DNA of 64,000 bases from Bacteroidota bacterium (GCA_024742495.1 JANSYJ010000001.1:372001-436000), one strand, 5' to 3'; counted from the first letter of the stretch, positions 9,223 through 18,611 are shown. The notes: a model not told the origin generated them from the sequence alone. Made by a program: numbers and translations.

Positions 9223-9253
9223 TTGTTCCTAAAGGCATAAGAATGTACTTTTG
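9223..9253 (+). promoter_or_regulatory. Promoter of paaE
   Basis: A TTG at 9223-9225 (-33 element) is followed after 20 bases by TACTTTTG at 9246-9253, an exact TAnnTTTG box. The expected transcript start is a few bases further on, giving a short leader before the paaE ATG at 9272. It overlaps the control region of the divergent paaA promoter. Confidence 0.7.
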
Positions 9254-9271
9254 CGAAAATAGATTGTTTCT

Positions 9272-10414
9272 ATGTTAAACTTTTTCAAAAAGGCGAAAAC
9301 CAATTCCACTTCGCTGTTTACTCCAGAAAAAAAAGGATCACGCCCCGTTTTCAATGATTTGACGGTCCTAGATATAATTAAGGAAACCAGCGATTGTGTA
9401 TCGGTAGCCTTTGAAGTGCCGGAAGCTCTAGCCCAAGATTATCAGTTTATCCCAGGTCAGTACCTAACCCTAGAGGCAACTATTGATGGTGAAGCTGTTC
9501 GCCGCTCCTACTCCCTTTGCAGCAGTCCTTTCGACGGTGAATTGCGCGTGGCTATTAAAGAGGTTGAGGGCGGACGATTTTCAACATGGGCTAACACAGA
9601 GCTAAAGGTTGGAGCAAAAATTCGGGTAATGACCCCTGATGGTAATTTCATTGCCCCGATAAAGCCCGAGGCACAAAATAACTATGTTGGTTTCGCTGCC
9701 GGTTCGGGAATAACTCCAATTTACAGTATTCTAAAATCTGTTTTAGAACAAGAGCCGAATTCATCCTTCACGCTCTTTTATGGAAATAAAACCGCTAGCT
9801 CGGTAATCTTTAAAGAGCAGATCGAAGCCCTGAAAAACAAATATATGAACCGACTTGAGGTTCATCACGTACTCAGTCGAGAGGATCAAGGAACAGACTA
9901 TCTAAAAGGCAGAATTGATAAAGCTAAATGCGAAACTTTTGCCGAGCGTTTTTTTGATGTTCCATCGGTGAACGGCTATTTTTTATGTGGGCCAGAGGCG
10001 ATGATTAATGGCGTAAGTGAGCAACTGCAAAGTCTTGGGGTTGCCAAAGACCTCATCCACTTCGAACTTTTTAGCTCCCCAGCCCAAAGCATTGCCGGTA
10101 AAACCAAAGTTGGTAAGGAGAGCACCAAAAAAATTGACTCCAATGTTACCGTGATTCTCGATGGAGATGAAACACATTTTGGTTTAAATAGTACTGGTGA
10201 CTCGATTCTGGACGCAGCCCTAGATGCTGGCGCAGATGTACCTTATGCCTGCAAGGGCGCGGTATGCTGTACTTGTCGCGCTAAGGTTATAGAAGGCGAA
10301 GTTGAAATGGATATGAACTATGCCCTGGAAGACGACGAAGTTGAAGACGGTTATGTGCTTACCTGTCAATCACATCCCAGAAGCGATAAGGTTATTGTAA
10401 GCTTTGACGACTAA
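9272..10414 (+). CDS. paaE: Phenylacetyl-CoA epoxidase reductase PaaE
   Basis: This 380-residue flavin-dependent reductase feeds electrons from NADPH to the PaaABC oxygenase. Domains in order are an FAD-binding barrel (about 28-130, with RSYS at 78-81), an NAD(P)-binding domain (about 135-255, with GSGITPIYS), and a C-terminal plant-type [2Fe-2S] domain. The cluster ligands fit C-x4-C-x2-C-x29-C exactly (C327, C332, C335, C365). Unlike the usual paaABCDE order, it is transcribed divergently from paaABCD, with a clear promoter at 9223-9253. It is complete, with no missing residues. Confidence 0.94.
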   Translation: MLNFFKKAKTNSTSLFTPEKKGSRPVFNDLTVLDIIKETSDCVSVAFEVPEALAQDYQFIPGQYLTLEATIDGEAVRRSYSLCSSPFDGELRVAIKEVEGGRFSTWANTELKVGAKIRVMTPDGNFIAPIKPEAQNNYVGFAAGSGITPIYSILKSVLEQEPNSSFTLFYGNKTASSVIFKEQIEALKNKYMNRLEVHHVLSREDQGTDYLKGRIDKAKCETFAERFFDVPSVNGYFLCGPEAMINGVSEQLQSLGVAKDLIHFELFSSPAQSIAGKTKVGKESTKKIDSNVTVILDGDETHFGLNSTGDSILDAALDAGADVPYACKGAVCCTCRAKVIEGEVEMDMNYALEDDEVEDGYVLTCQSHPRSDKVIVSFDD

Positions 10415-10535
10415 GGCTATCAGTGCCTAGGCTCTTCGCTTACAAAATTAAAACTTGCTCCTTAGCTCACGGGATGATTTTGATCCCAATGGTAATTTAG
10501 GCCATACCAACTAGGTTCAAGGCTCTATTTCACCT

Positions 10536-10976
10536 CTAATCCAAAACCATATCCACATGCATTACCATGGCATCGGGATAGGAAGGACTAATGGTTTTAA
10601 AACCAAAAGAGCCGTAAAAACCCTCTAAGTATTCTTGGGCCTGAATTTTAATCTGCTGCTTGGGATAGTTTTCGCGAAGTAGCTCAAGGCCTTTTTGCAC
10701 GAGCTGTTTGCCTATGCCGCTTCCTCGATAGTTGGAAGCGACCACTATTCTTCCCAAGCTGGGCTGCCTGTAAACCGTTTCTGGTGGACAAACTCTTGCA
10801 TAGGCGCAAAGCTCGTCTCCCTTCCAAACGAAAAGATGCTGGCTAAGCGGATCGTAGTCGTCCACCTCGGGATAAGCGCAGCCTTGCTCTACTACAAAAA
10901 CATCCGTTCTTAACTTATAGGCAAGGTGGAGCTCATCAACCTTCAGCTCTGACCAATTTTTTAATGACCACTTCAT
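10536..10976 (-). CDS. ElaA-family GNAT N-acetyltransferase
   Basis: This 146-residue protein has the ElaA layout. The N-terminus reads ELHLAYKLRTDVFVVEQ, then YPEVDDYD, with the acetyl-CoA loop in GRIVVASNYRGSGIGKQLV and the C-terminal GFYGSFGFKT segment. ElaA proteins are cytoplasmic GNAT acyltransferases whose substrate is not firmly known. The gene follows the terminator of the sigma-factor operon on the same strand, so it is likely a separate unit. Family assignment is firm; function is open. Confidence 0.85.
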   Translation of the reverse strand: MKWSLKNWSELKVDELHLAYKLRTDVFVVEQGCAYPEVDDYDPLSQHLFVWKGDELCAYARVCPPETVYRQPSLGRIVVASNYRGSGIGKQLVQKGLELLRENYPKQQIKIQAQEYLEGFYGSFGFKTISPSYPDAMVMHVDMVLD

Positions 10977-10991
10977 ACTTCAAAAATAAAA

Positions 10992-11017
10992 AAAGCGACC
11001 CCCTCCAGAGTCGCTTT
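10992..11017 (-). terminator. Rho-independent terminator of the sigma-factor operon
   Basis: An 8-bp stem (AAAGCGAC at 10992-10999 with GTCGCTTT at 11010-11017) encloses a 10-base loop. Read on the minus strand it runs into a T-rich stretch, so it should end transcription arriving from the barrel gene at 11058. Confidence 0.8.
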
Positions 11018-11057
11018 CTCTTATAATACCCGGCACACGAATCGGGCATGTTCACTT

Positions 11058-12347
11058 TTACAGGGTAAAGCCTAGGCTTATATTCATCATATTGTAAGAT
11101 GCTGGCCCTTTGTTTTCACGGAAAAACTCGTTTATATCGTAGCTAGCAGTAACTTTAAATGACTTGTAACCTAGCTGCGCCATCAAACCATAACGGAATT
11201 GATTGGTGAAATAATCATCATAGGCTTTTTCTTCGATCTTTTCGTAAACAGGAGTGCTGTACTCCAGCTCACGTTTGGCCATTAAGCGTACCCCTCCATA
11301 ACCTCCTAATCCAAGGGTGAAGGCTTCATCGCGATCACCAGCATCGCTAAAATCGAGCTGCAACATAATTGGAATATTAAAGTAGGCAATGTGGTACTTG
11401 TTCTTTTCGTAAACATTGGAAACGCCAATATTGGTGAAGTAAGAGCTATCCGCATTCGCATCTAATACATCAGATCCGTTTAAGCGGAAGTTATGCCAAG
11501 AGAAATCAATTCCATACTTGATGTAAAACTTGCTGTAAGGGCTACCGATGCGGGTTTTTGCTCCAGTTCCTATATTAAACGACGTTGATCTCCAAAAGTC
11601 CAATTGACCAGGGCCATCTTCAATTAAAAATTGACCGTCCTCTAATTGTTGGTTAAAGCCCAAGGCAATGTCTAAGTAGTCCTCGGTGCGCTTAATGCTT
11701 TTGGATTTACGGTTACTTAGTCTTTCAAACAGATCACCAGCGTCAACTTCATCTTCATCAATTTCGATTTCAATTTCCTCATCGCCAATAATTACGCCAT
11801 CCTTAGAAATAATAATCTTCTTTTTACCCGAATCTTGTTCTAAGCCTGGGATTGGTGGAATAGGAGGCATTGGGGGCATCAACGGTGCTTTTCCCATTTT
11901 CATAGAGTCGCCTTCCATTGAGCGCTCCATTTCGTCACTCCAAGCCTCCATACCTGCTTCGTATTCGTCGGCCCAGGCTTCCATCTTTTCGGCATAAGAC
12001 TCGCCCCAATTTTCCATTAATTCTTCAAAGCGCTCCATGCTGGCTTCAAAGCTTTCATTGGCTTGATCGCGAAGCTCCTCCGCTTCAGACTCACTGATGT
12101 TTCCCGCTCTCTCTTGCTCGTCAATACGGGCTAAGATTCGCTCGTGATTGGCCTGTAAACGTGTTACCTGCTGCGTAGCAAAGCCAATCATGCTCGACAT
12201 ATTAGCGTCAATTGGAGCATCAAAGCTTAAGGTGTTTTCTTCAATTTGTATTTCGATTTTCTTTCGAGCATTGGTATCGGATTGAGCGGAAAGGCCCAAG
12301 CCAAAAGCCACCAATAGGGCCAGTAACATTGATTTTTTCATTTTCAT
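11058..12347 (-). CDS. Outer-membrane beta-barrel protein with coiled-coil N-domain
   Basis: From the ATG at 12347 this is a 429-residue protein with a clean signal peptide ending in Gly-Leu-Ser-Ala-Gln. The N-terminal third is highly charged and helical, rich in Glu, Met, Ala and Trp, with repeats of the type MEAWADEYEAGMEAW. A Pro-Met-rich linker and an acidic stretch follow. The C-terminal half has alternating amphipathic strands and ends in a terminal strand MNISLGFTL, as in PorT-like outer-membrane barrels. An in-frame ATG at 12395 would overlap the preceding gene by 11 bases but adds 16 hydrophilic residues before the signal peptide; the A-rich sequence before 12347 favours the shorter form. 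It is last in the operon sigma factor, anti-sigma, coiled-coil protein, barrel. Confidence 0.72.
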   Translation of the reverse strand: MKMKKSMLLALLVAFGLGLSAQSDTNARKKIEIQIEENTLSFDAPIDANMSSMIGFATQQVTRLQANHERILARIDEQERAGNISESEAEELRDQANESFEASMERFEELMENWGESYAEKMEAWADEYEAGMEAWSDEMERSMEGDSMKMGKAPLMPPMPPIPPIPGLEQDSGKKKIIISKDGVIIGDEEIEIEIDEDEVDAGDLFERLSNRKSKSIKRTEDYLDIALGFNQQLEDGQFLIEDGPGQLDFWRSTSFNIGTGAKTRIGSPYSKFYIKYGIDFSWHNFRLNGSDVLDANADSSYFTNIGVSNVYEKNKYHIAYFNIPIMLQLDFSDAGDRDEAFTLGLGGYGGVRLMAKRELEYSTPVYEKIEEKAYDDYFTNQFRYGLMAQLGYKSFKVTASYDINEFFRENKGPASYNMMNISLGFTL

Positions 12348-12384
12348 ATTTGTTTTTGTTTCTAGTTTCATTTTGCTTGATTGA

Positions 12385-12804
12385 TTAGTGTTCATTTAAT
12401 TCTTCTTCGATCATGATGCTTAGCTTTCGAGCCAGGACCGACATGGCTTCGCCAAAAAGCCGCATACTCTCACCAAAGGCTCGAGCTCCTTCTTTTAAAA
12501 GCTCCTTTTGATCGGCATCGAGTTCATAATCTCTGCTTAACTCTTCGCTATAATCGATGATGCGTTTTTGGTTTTCGCGAATGGCCTTCTTTACGGTTTC
12601 CATTCGCAGCTTTAAACTATCTTGATTTAATTCATTTTCTAAGTCTACCGCCATTATGGCGCTGAGCTCGGAAATGTTATCGCCAATTGCGCGTAGTTCC
12701 TTTTTCAAATCTTGAATCAACTCCTTTTTACGGGCCTCAGATTGCGCTTCAAGCTGAAAGCTCATGGCCAAAAGGAGGAAGAGGGCTAAAAGCTGTTTCA
12801 TCAC
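12385..12804 (-). CDS. Small exported coiled-coil protein of the sigma-factor operon
   Basis: This 139-residue protein has a signal peptide (about 1-21, ending in Leu-Glu-Ala-Gln). The mature part is almost wholly charged alpha-helix, with heptad-like Leu, Ile and Met spacing between residues 25 and 139. It matches no family I recognise. Its ATG overlaps the stop of the anti-sigma gene by one base, and the barrel gene follows directly. The helical composition resembles the N-terminal domain of the barrel protein, so the two may interact in the periplasm. That interaction is inference. Confidence 0.7.
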   Translation of the reverse strand: MMKQLLALFLLLAMSFQLEAQSEARKKELIQDLKKELRAIGDNISELSAIMAVDLENELNQDSLKLRMETVKKAIRENQKRIIDYSEELSRDYELDADQKELLKEGARAFGESMRLFGEAMSVLARKLSIMIEEELNEH

Positions 12805-13532
12805 TATTTACTAAATCTGCGGTTTATAAAGTCTGGAAGAGGGATTTCAATCTTCGCATCATCGGTATTAGGCAGTTCCAGTGACTCTCCGGCTATTACA
12901 CGATCGTATTGATTAGAGGCATAAGCCCACATTCTTTGACGAAAATCCTTTTTAGCTTTGGGTTCACTTTGATAATCCCCCTTCCAATCCGGAAGGTCAA
13001 CCTTTATATTGAGCACGTCGCCTTCTTCTATATTCTCTAGTCCCTCTGGACCAAAATCCCATTCGATGGGAGCTAAATCATTAAAGGCCAAAACTGGGTC
13101 TGAAATGCTCTGCTGCAAAATTGGAATTACCCTTGCTGCCCTTTTCTTGGCCGGCGCCTTCTTTAAAGGTTTGGTGTTCTGGTTTTTGGTCGACTTCGGG
13201 TTTTGCTTCTTTGGTTCGGTAGTTTGGCTCGCTTTGCTCGGCTCATCTTTATTAACTTTAGGATCTACCTCTGGGCCAGCTACAATTTCGTAAGGACTCT
13301 CTAGCTCGTCGCCAATCCTCAAACTATTGGCATTGCGGTTGAGGTACCAAAAGGAAGCCACGCCTACTAAAATTAATACCGATGCGGCCCGAAGGAAAAA
13401 CCATCCTCCCTTCTTGCTTTGGCCGCCTTGCTGACTAGCAGCAACCTTTGCCCAGGCTGCCTCACTTGGTGCCGTTTTGTGCTCTTTGAGCTCCTTCTCA
13501 AAAAGCGCGTCGATGGGATGCTTGGAACTCAT
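12804..13532 (-). CDS. Probable anti-sigma factor (single-pass membrane protein)
   Basis: This 242-residue protein has a short cytoplasmic N-terminal region (1-43) that includes PSEAAWAKVAA, a single transmembrane helix at about 44-64, and a long periplasmic part. The periplasmic part contains a Lys-Pro-rich linker (about 100-135) and an acidic domain. It begins 1 base after the ECF sigma gene. The arrangement sigma factor, membrane protein, exported proteins is that of an ECF/anti-sigma pair, and the N-terminus resembles anti-sigma factors of Bacteroidota. No zinc-binding ZAS motif (HxxxCxxC) is seen. The role is inferred from position and topology. Confidence 0.7.
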   Translation of the reverse strand: MSSKHPIDALFEKELKEHKTAPSEAAWAKVAASQQGGQSKKGGWFFLRAASVLILVGVASFWYLNRNANSLRIGDELESPYEIVAGPEVDPKVNKDEPSKASQTTEPKKQNPKSTKNQNTKPLKKAPAKKRAARVIPILQQSISDPVLAFNDLAPIEWDFGPEGLENIEEGDVLNIKVDLPDWKGDYQSEPKAKKDFRQRMWAYASNQYDRVIAGESLELPNTDDAKIEIPLPDFINRRFSK

Positions 13533-13533
13533 A

Positions 13534-14097
13534 TTAATTATTCTTTGCTATTAATTCGTATTCACTTAATCGCTGTTGCAATTGCCTCCTGGCTTTACTC
13601 AGCTGGCTTTTGCTTGTGTTCTCGGAGATTTCTAACATCTCTCCAATCTCACGGTGGTTGTATCCTTCTATGGCGTAAAGGTTAAATACCGTTCGGTAAC
13701 CCGTTGGTAGTTCATTAATGAGCCGCATTAAATGCTCGGCATCGTAATGATCTTTAACATCGCTATGGCCAAATTCCGATTGGCGCTCCTCTTCAACCTC
13801 TACAAATAAATTCTTTTTATACCTGATGAAATTGAGGGCCTCTCTAACCATAATCCTTCGAATCCAAGCCCCTAAGGCTCCTTCTCCTCGGTATTGATCA
13901 AGGCGCGCGAAAATCTTTATAAAACCATTTGAAAGAACTTCTTCTGCATCCTCCAAGTTTTGGGTGTACCGGCGGCAAACACTTAGCATTTCGCTGCTAA
14001 AGCGCTGGTAGAGTTCGCCTTGTGCCTCAAAATCTCCGCGAAGGCATTGCTTCACGAGACGTTTTTCTGAGCTTGGTAAGTTGCGAACGATTCCCAT
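13534..14097 (-). CDS. ECF-type RNA polymerase sigma factor
   Basis: This 187-residue protein has both sigma-70 regions of ECF factors. Region 2 (about 12-90) includes AEEVLSNGFIKIFARL and GALGAWIRRIMVREALNFIR. Region 4 (about 128-180) includes YRTVFNLYAIEGYNHREIGEML followed by the helix SENTSKSQLSKARRQL. It should direct RNA polymerase to a small regulon, probably including its own operon. The likely anti-sigma gene starts 1 base after its stop codon. The upstream spacer to the divergent LruC gene (14098-14269) holds no obvious TAnnTTTG box on this strand, as would be expected for an autoregulated ECF promoter. Confidence 0.93.
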   Translation of the reverse strand: MGIVRNLPSSEKRLVKQCLRGDFEAQGELYQRFSSEMLSVCRRYTQNLEDAEEVLSNGFIKIFARLDQYRGEGALGAWIRRIMVREALNFIRYKKNLFVEVEEERQSEFGHSDVKDHYDAEHLMRLINELPTGYRTVFNLYAIEGYNHREIGEMLEISENTSKSQLSKARRQLQQRLSEYELIAKNN

Positions 14098-14269
14098 TTT
14101 TTTTGGTGGCTACATGTACATGACACCCTCTTTTGAAGCAAGGGTTGCCCGGGCCTTATTTTTTTTTCAATTTAACTTTATTCTTTTAGGCTTCACGCCC
14201 TTACCTTTTATCGTGTCAATCTAACCATCCGTCGAATTCGTACCTTTAATAATTCCTTGAGTTATTTCT

Positions 14270-16255
14270 TTGCATCGTCAAACAAAAAATCCGCTCTTGC
14301 GCCGCTTTCGTTTTCTCCTTGTCATTTTAAGTGTTTTAACATCTTGTAAAAAAGATAGTGAGCCCAACTCTAATTCCAGCACAGACCCTAATGTTTCTAT
14401 AGAGGACTTAAGGGTGAGCCCTGATTTTGATTTTCGCACCGAAGAACAAATTACACTCAGTATTAACGACATAGACACCTATCGCGTTAAGTACACGGTT
14501 TATGCCGCTTTTGATGGCCAGAATGAAGAGAAAATCGCCAGTTTCCTATCTACTGGAAACAGCATGAACGTACCTTTAACCATACCTACTTTTTGCGATC
14601 GATTAAAAGTAGTACGCAATGCCAACGGAGCATTCAGCTCGGATTATGTTAGTATTAGTGGAAACGGTGGCTCTATTAGTTTCAACAAAAGAGCGAAAGC
14701 GATGAACTGCGCCGAAACACTTTATGCGGTTAATGGTCAAGGTGGCTTTTACAGCATTGATGTTGAAAGCGGCAGCTACACGGCAACGAACTTACCGAAC
14801 CTTAGTGGCGGTGGATCCATTGCCTGTGCAGTAGATCAGGAGAATGGTATTGTGTATTATAATACCGGAACTACCCTTCGTTATTACGACTATGGAGCCG
14901 GTACCTTTCATGTAGCGCAAAACGGTAATCCTTTTAACGGCAGCTACCCCAGAATGGAGTATAATGCGGTAGATAGTTTATTGTACATCGCTAAAAATGA
15001 GGTGATGTACACCTTAGATCCGCTAACAAATCAAGTACAAGATTCTTATAATATTGTTGGCCTAGAGAAGCCTGTTGGCGGAGGTGATGTTGCGATTTCC
15101 CTCGATTCCACCATATATATGTGTTGCTTTTCGGGCCTATACCGAATTGATATCAACGGCTCTGTGGCCAATGCTACGCGCATTAGTGCCGAAAACCTAC
15201 CCTTCCAACCAACCTCAATGGCTATTGATCGCAATGATCGACTTTACCTCGCTACCAATGATGCCAACTCGAAGTTAATTGAGATGGACAAATACGATGG
15301 CGCTTGGTCTATTGTAAACACCTATCCACATAAAATAAATGATTTAGGTTCTTATAAATGTGCTGTCGCAGATCTGTCCAATACGGATAGTGATAATGAT
15401 GGGGTTATTGATGCCTTAGACGATTTTCCAAATGATCCTAATGCGGCTGAGGCTACTTATACACCTTCCGATATTGGCTGGGGTTCCCTCGCTTTTGAAG
15501 ATTTATGGCCATCGCAAGGCGACTATGATTTTAATGATTTGGTAGTTAACTATCGTTTTACCCAAGTAGCAAATGCCAATAATGAGGTGGTGCGCTTAGA
15601 AGCTAAGTTTCGCATTAAGGCCATTGGTGCTTCTTTCCGTAATGGTCTTGGCTTTAAGATGGATATCGACCCTAATTTAATTAGCTCGGTTACCGGAACT
15701 AACTTAACTGAAAACTACATCACGCTTGACGGTAAAGGCTTGGAGGCCAACCATAATAATGGTGCAACGGTAATTGTTTTCGATGATGCCTACGATAATA
15801 TTCCACGACTTGGCAGCGGTTTATACATCAATACCGAACGCGGTCAACCGATTTCTGTAGGAAATGAAATTCTCATTACCATAAACTTCAGCAATCCCAT
15901 CAACCCATCCCTTTTAGGAAGCGCCCCTTTTAATCCTTTTATGATTGTTGATGGTGTTCGCGGCCGTGAAGTCCACTTAGCGGATATGAGCCCCACCGAC
16001 TTGGCCGATCCCAGCCTCTTTAATACGGTACACGATGCTACAAATGCCGCGAATGGAATTTATTACCGAAACAGTAATAATCTTCCCTGGGCTATTAACA
16101 TTATTCACGAGTTCCGTTATCCTGAAGAAAACAAAGCCATTAATACCGCCTACAATTACTTTAATACTTGGGCCCAAAGCGGCGGCGCCAACTATGAGGA
16201 TTGGTATAAAGACAATTCTGGTTACCGCAATACCGGCAATATGATATTGAATTAA
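14270..16255 (+). CDS. LruC-domain lipoprotein
   Basis: This 661-residue protein starts with TTG; no upstream ATG is available in frame, and this start gives a good lipoprotein signal (RRFRFLLVILSVLTSC, modified Cys near 26). The middle (about 140-365) has propeller-like repeats. A calcium-binding thrombospondin-3-like stretch, DSDNDGVIDALDDFPNDP, lies near 373-390. The C-terminal LruC domain (about 400-640) has the typical GDYDFNDLVVNYRF motif. LruC proteins are surface lipoproteins of Bacteroidota and Leptospira with no settled function. The gene is divergent from the sigma operon and ends at a strong terminator. Confidence 0.82.
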   Translation: MHRQTKNPLLRRFRFLLVILSVLTSCKKDSEPNSNSSTDPNVSIEDLRVSPDFDFRTEEQITLSINDIDTYRVKYTVYAAFDGQNEEKIASFLSTGNSMNVPLTIPTFCDRLKVVRNANGAFSSDYVSISGNGGSISFNKRAKAMNCAETLYAVNGQGGFYSIDVESGSYTATNLPNLSGGGSIACAVDQENGIVYYNTGTTLRYYDYGAGTFHVAQNGNPFNGSYPRMEYNAVDSLLYIAKNEVMYTLDPLTNQVQDSYNIVGLEKPVGGGDVAISLDSTIYMCCFSGLYRIDINGSVANATRISAENLPFQPTSMAIDRNDRLYLATNDANSKLIEMDKYDGAWSIVNTYPHKINDLGSYKCAVADLSNTDSDNDGVIDALDDFPNDPNAAEATYTPSDIGWGSLAFEDLWPSQGDYDFNDLVVNYRFTQVANANNEVVRLEAKFRIKAIGASFRNGLGFKMDIDPNLISSVTGTNLTENYITLDGKGLEANHNNGATVIVFDDAYDNIPRLGSGLYINTERGQPISVGNEILITINFSNPINPSLLGSAPFNPFMIVDGVRGREVHLADMSPTDLADPSLFNTVHDATNAANGIYYRNSNNLPWAINIIHEFRYPEENKAINTAYNYFNTWAQSGGANYEDWYKDNSGYRNTGNMILN

Positions 16256-16273
16256 GGATCGATTATACCCCAA

Positions 16274-16310
16274 AAGAAAGCCGACTTAGAATTGCTAGGT
16301 CGGCTTTCTT
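16274..16310 (+). terminator. Rho-independent terminator after the LruC gene
   Basis: A long stem of about 14 bp (AAGAAAGCCGACTT at 16274-16287 with AGGTCGGCTTTCTT at 16297-16310, one G-T pair) surrounds a 9-base loop. It lies 19 bases after the stop codon at 16255. Confidence 0.85.
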
Positions 16311-16464
16311 GTTTGACAAAACCTATTGCCCCTTTATCGAAAAGGTTTTGTGTTTAATTTAAAAAGCGATCCGCAGCGATGATGTAGATCTGCCAAATCT
16401 TGCATTGATATTACCATTGCATTCAATTTCACAGCGCCTTAATCTTTTCCTAAAAACACTAATG

Positions 16465-16472
16465 TAACTTTG
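16465..16472 (+). promoter_or_regulatory. Probable -7 box of rnr, almost touching the start codon
   Basis: TAACTTTG matches TAnnTTTG exactly and ends 6 bases before the ATG at 16479. With the usual spacing the transcript would begin at or beside the start codon, giving a leaderless mRNA. No TTG is seen at the -33 distance. Confidence 0.5.
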
Positions 16473-16478
16473 CCGCAC

Positions 16479-18611
16479 ATGAAACCGAAAAAATCGCAAA
16501 AGCGCCAGAAGCGCTTAGCCAAAATCGAAAAGGCGATTCTTGGCAGCTTAAGAGAAGATCGTCTTAAGCTTTACAACTACAAACAGATTTCTGCTAAACT
16601 GGGTATTAAAGATCATTTCGAAAGAGATATGGTTTTGCAGGCCTTAGCCGCCCTTCGTCAGCAAGACTTAGTAGAAGAACCCGAACGCGGAAAATTCCGT
16701 TACAAACACACCGATCATTATATAATTGGCAAAGTGGATCTCACCACCAAAGGCTCGGCCTATGTTATTAGTGAGGAGCTTGACCAAGACGTTTATATTA
16801 CCCCGAAAAACACCCTTAATGCCCTTCAAAGCGATCAGGTAAAAGTGCTGATGTATGCTCAGCGCAAAAACAAAAAGCCAGAAGGAGAGATCGTTGAAAT
16901 TATTGAAAGACATCGTACCGAATTTGTGGGAACCATTGAGCTTTCTAAAAATTATGGCTTTCTGGTTCCCGATAGTCGCAAAATGTTAGTGGACATCTAC
17001 ATTCCCAAGGAGGGCTTAAATGGTGCTAAGCACGGTCAAAAAGCGGTAGTAAAAATTACCGACTGGCCACCCAAAGCATCCTCCCCTTTTGGCGAAGTAA
17101 CCGAGGTGCTAGGAAACCCTGGCGACCACGATGTGGAAATACATTCCATTTTAGCGGAATATGGCTTACCTCGGGATTTTCCTAAAGAAATTGAACTCGA
17201 AGCGGCGCAAATTCCGGAAAACATTAGTGATTCCGAAATAAAAAAACGACGCGACTTTAGAGACACCCTCACCTTTACCATTGATCCGGCCGACGCCAAA
17301 GATTTTGATGATGCCCTTTCCTTTAAAAAGCTGGAAAATGGCCATTATGAAATTGGGGTGCACATTGCCGATGTTAGTCATTATATCAAAGAGAATTCGC
17401 CCTTAGATCAAGAAGCGGTGGAGCGGGCTACATCGGTTTACCTGGTTGATCGGGTTGTGCCCATGCTACCGGAAAAGCTCTCTAATGGCCTCTGTTCCCT
17501 AAGGCCTCAGGAAGAAAAACTTTGCTTCTCCGCAGTTTTTGAAATGAATGATCAGGCAGAGATATTGGATCGTTGGTTTGGCCGAACGGTAATCTACAGT
17601 GATCATCGCTTTGCTTACGAAGATGCCCAAGCGGTAATCGAATCTAAGGAAGGGCCCTTGGCTACTGAGATAAACATCCTTAACGATTTGGCCCTAAAAA
17701 TGCGGGCCGACCGCATGTTAGATGGTGCTTTGGCTTTTGATCGCGCCGAAGTAAAATTTCATTTGGATGAGGAGAATCGACCAACCGGTGTTTACTTTAA
17801 AGAGTCTAAAGAAGCCAATCACCTCATTGAGGAGTTTATGCTATTAGCCAATCGCTCGGTAGCTGAATTTATTGGTAAAAAGGGAAAACAAGCTAGTGGC
17901 AACACCTTTGTGTATAGGATTCACGACGACCCGGATCCCGACAAATTACGTGACTTAGGAACTTTTGTAAAGCAGTTTGGCTACGAAGTGAGCTATACCA
18001 ACGCCAAAGCCATCAGCAAAAGCTTAAACACCATGTTAAAAAGCGTGAAGGGTAAACCAGAGGATAACATGATTTCCAAACTGGCTATACGCTCCATGGC
18101 TAAAGCGGTTTATAGCACCGATAATATTGGTCATTACGGTTTAAGCTTCCCCTATTATACGCACTTTACTTCTCCTATTCGTCGCTATCCTGATGTGATG
18201 GTACACCGCTTACTACAACATTATTTAGATGGTGGGAAATCTCCGGCACGCGAGCATTATGAAGACCTCTGTGTGCACAGCTCCGACCGAGAAAAGGTGG
18301 CAACCGAAGCCGAACGCGAATCCATAAAATACATGCAAGTGAAGTTTATGGAAGACAAGGTTGGAGAAAGCTTTATGGGTACTATCTCTGGTGTAACCGA
18401 ATGGGGGGTATTTGTAGAACTGCGCGATAATCATTGTGAAGGAATGATAAGAATTCGTGATTTTAAGGATGATTATTACAGTTTTGACGAGTCTAATTTT
18501 TGCATTGTAGGCGATCGATATGGCAAGGTATTCCAGCTTGGAGACGACATTGCCATACAGGTTAAAAATGCCGATTTAGAGAAGAAGCAATTAGACTTTG
18601 TACCCGTTTAA
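16479..18611 (+). CDS. rnr: Ribonuclease R
   Basis: This 710-residue 3'-to-5' exoribonuclease degrades structured RNA in the cytoplasm. Visible parts in order are a winged-helix N-terminus (about 15-65), two cold-shock OB domains (about 70-230), the RNB catalytic domain with DPADAKDFDDAL near 268-280 holding the metal-binding aspartates, and a C-terminal S1 domain (about 627-710) with SGVTEWGVFVEL. The length is usual for RNase R. A TTG three codons upstream is in frame but is part of the -7 promoter box, so the ATG at 16479 is preferred. The next gene has its own promoter inside the last codons of rnr. Confidence 0.95.
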   Translation: MKPKKSQKRQKRLAKIEKAILGSLREDRLKLYNYKQISAKLGIKDHFERDMVLQALAALRQQDLVEEPERGKFRYKHTDHYIIGKVDLTTKGSAYVISEELDQDVYITPKNTLNALQSDQVKVLMYAQRKNKKPEGEIVEIIERHRTEFVGTIELSKNYGFLVPDSRKMLVDIYIPKEGLNGAKHGQKAVVKITDWPPKASSPFGEVTEVLGNPGDHDVEIHSILAEYGLPRDFPKEIELEAAQIPENISDSEIKKRRDFRDTLTFTIDPADAKDFDDALSFKKLENGHYEIGVHIADVSHYIKENSPLDQEAVERATSVYLVDRVVPMLPEKLSNGLCSLRPQEEKLCFSAVFEMNDQAEILDRWFGRTVIYSDHRFAYEDAQAVIESKEGPLATEINILNDLALKMRADRMLDGALAFDRAEVKFHLDEENRPTGVYFKESKEANHLIEEFMLLANRSVAEFIGKKGKQASGNTFVYRIHDDPDPDKLRDLGTFVKQFGYEVSYTNAKAISKSLNTMLKSVKGKPEDNMISKLAIRSMAKAVYSTDNIGHYGLSFPYYTHFTSPIRRYPDVMVHRLLQHYLDGGKSPAREHYEDLCVHSSDREKVATEAERESIKYMQVKFMEDKVGESFMGTISGVTEWGVFVELRDNHCEGMIRIRDFKDDYYSFDESNFCIVGDRYGKVFQLGDDIAIQVKNADLEKKQLDFVPV

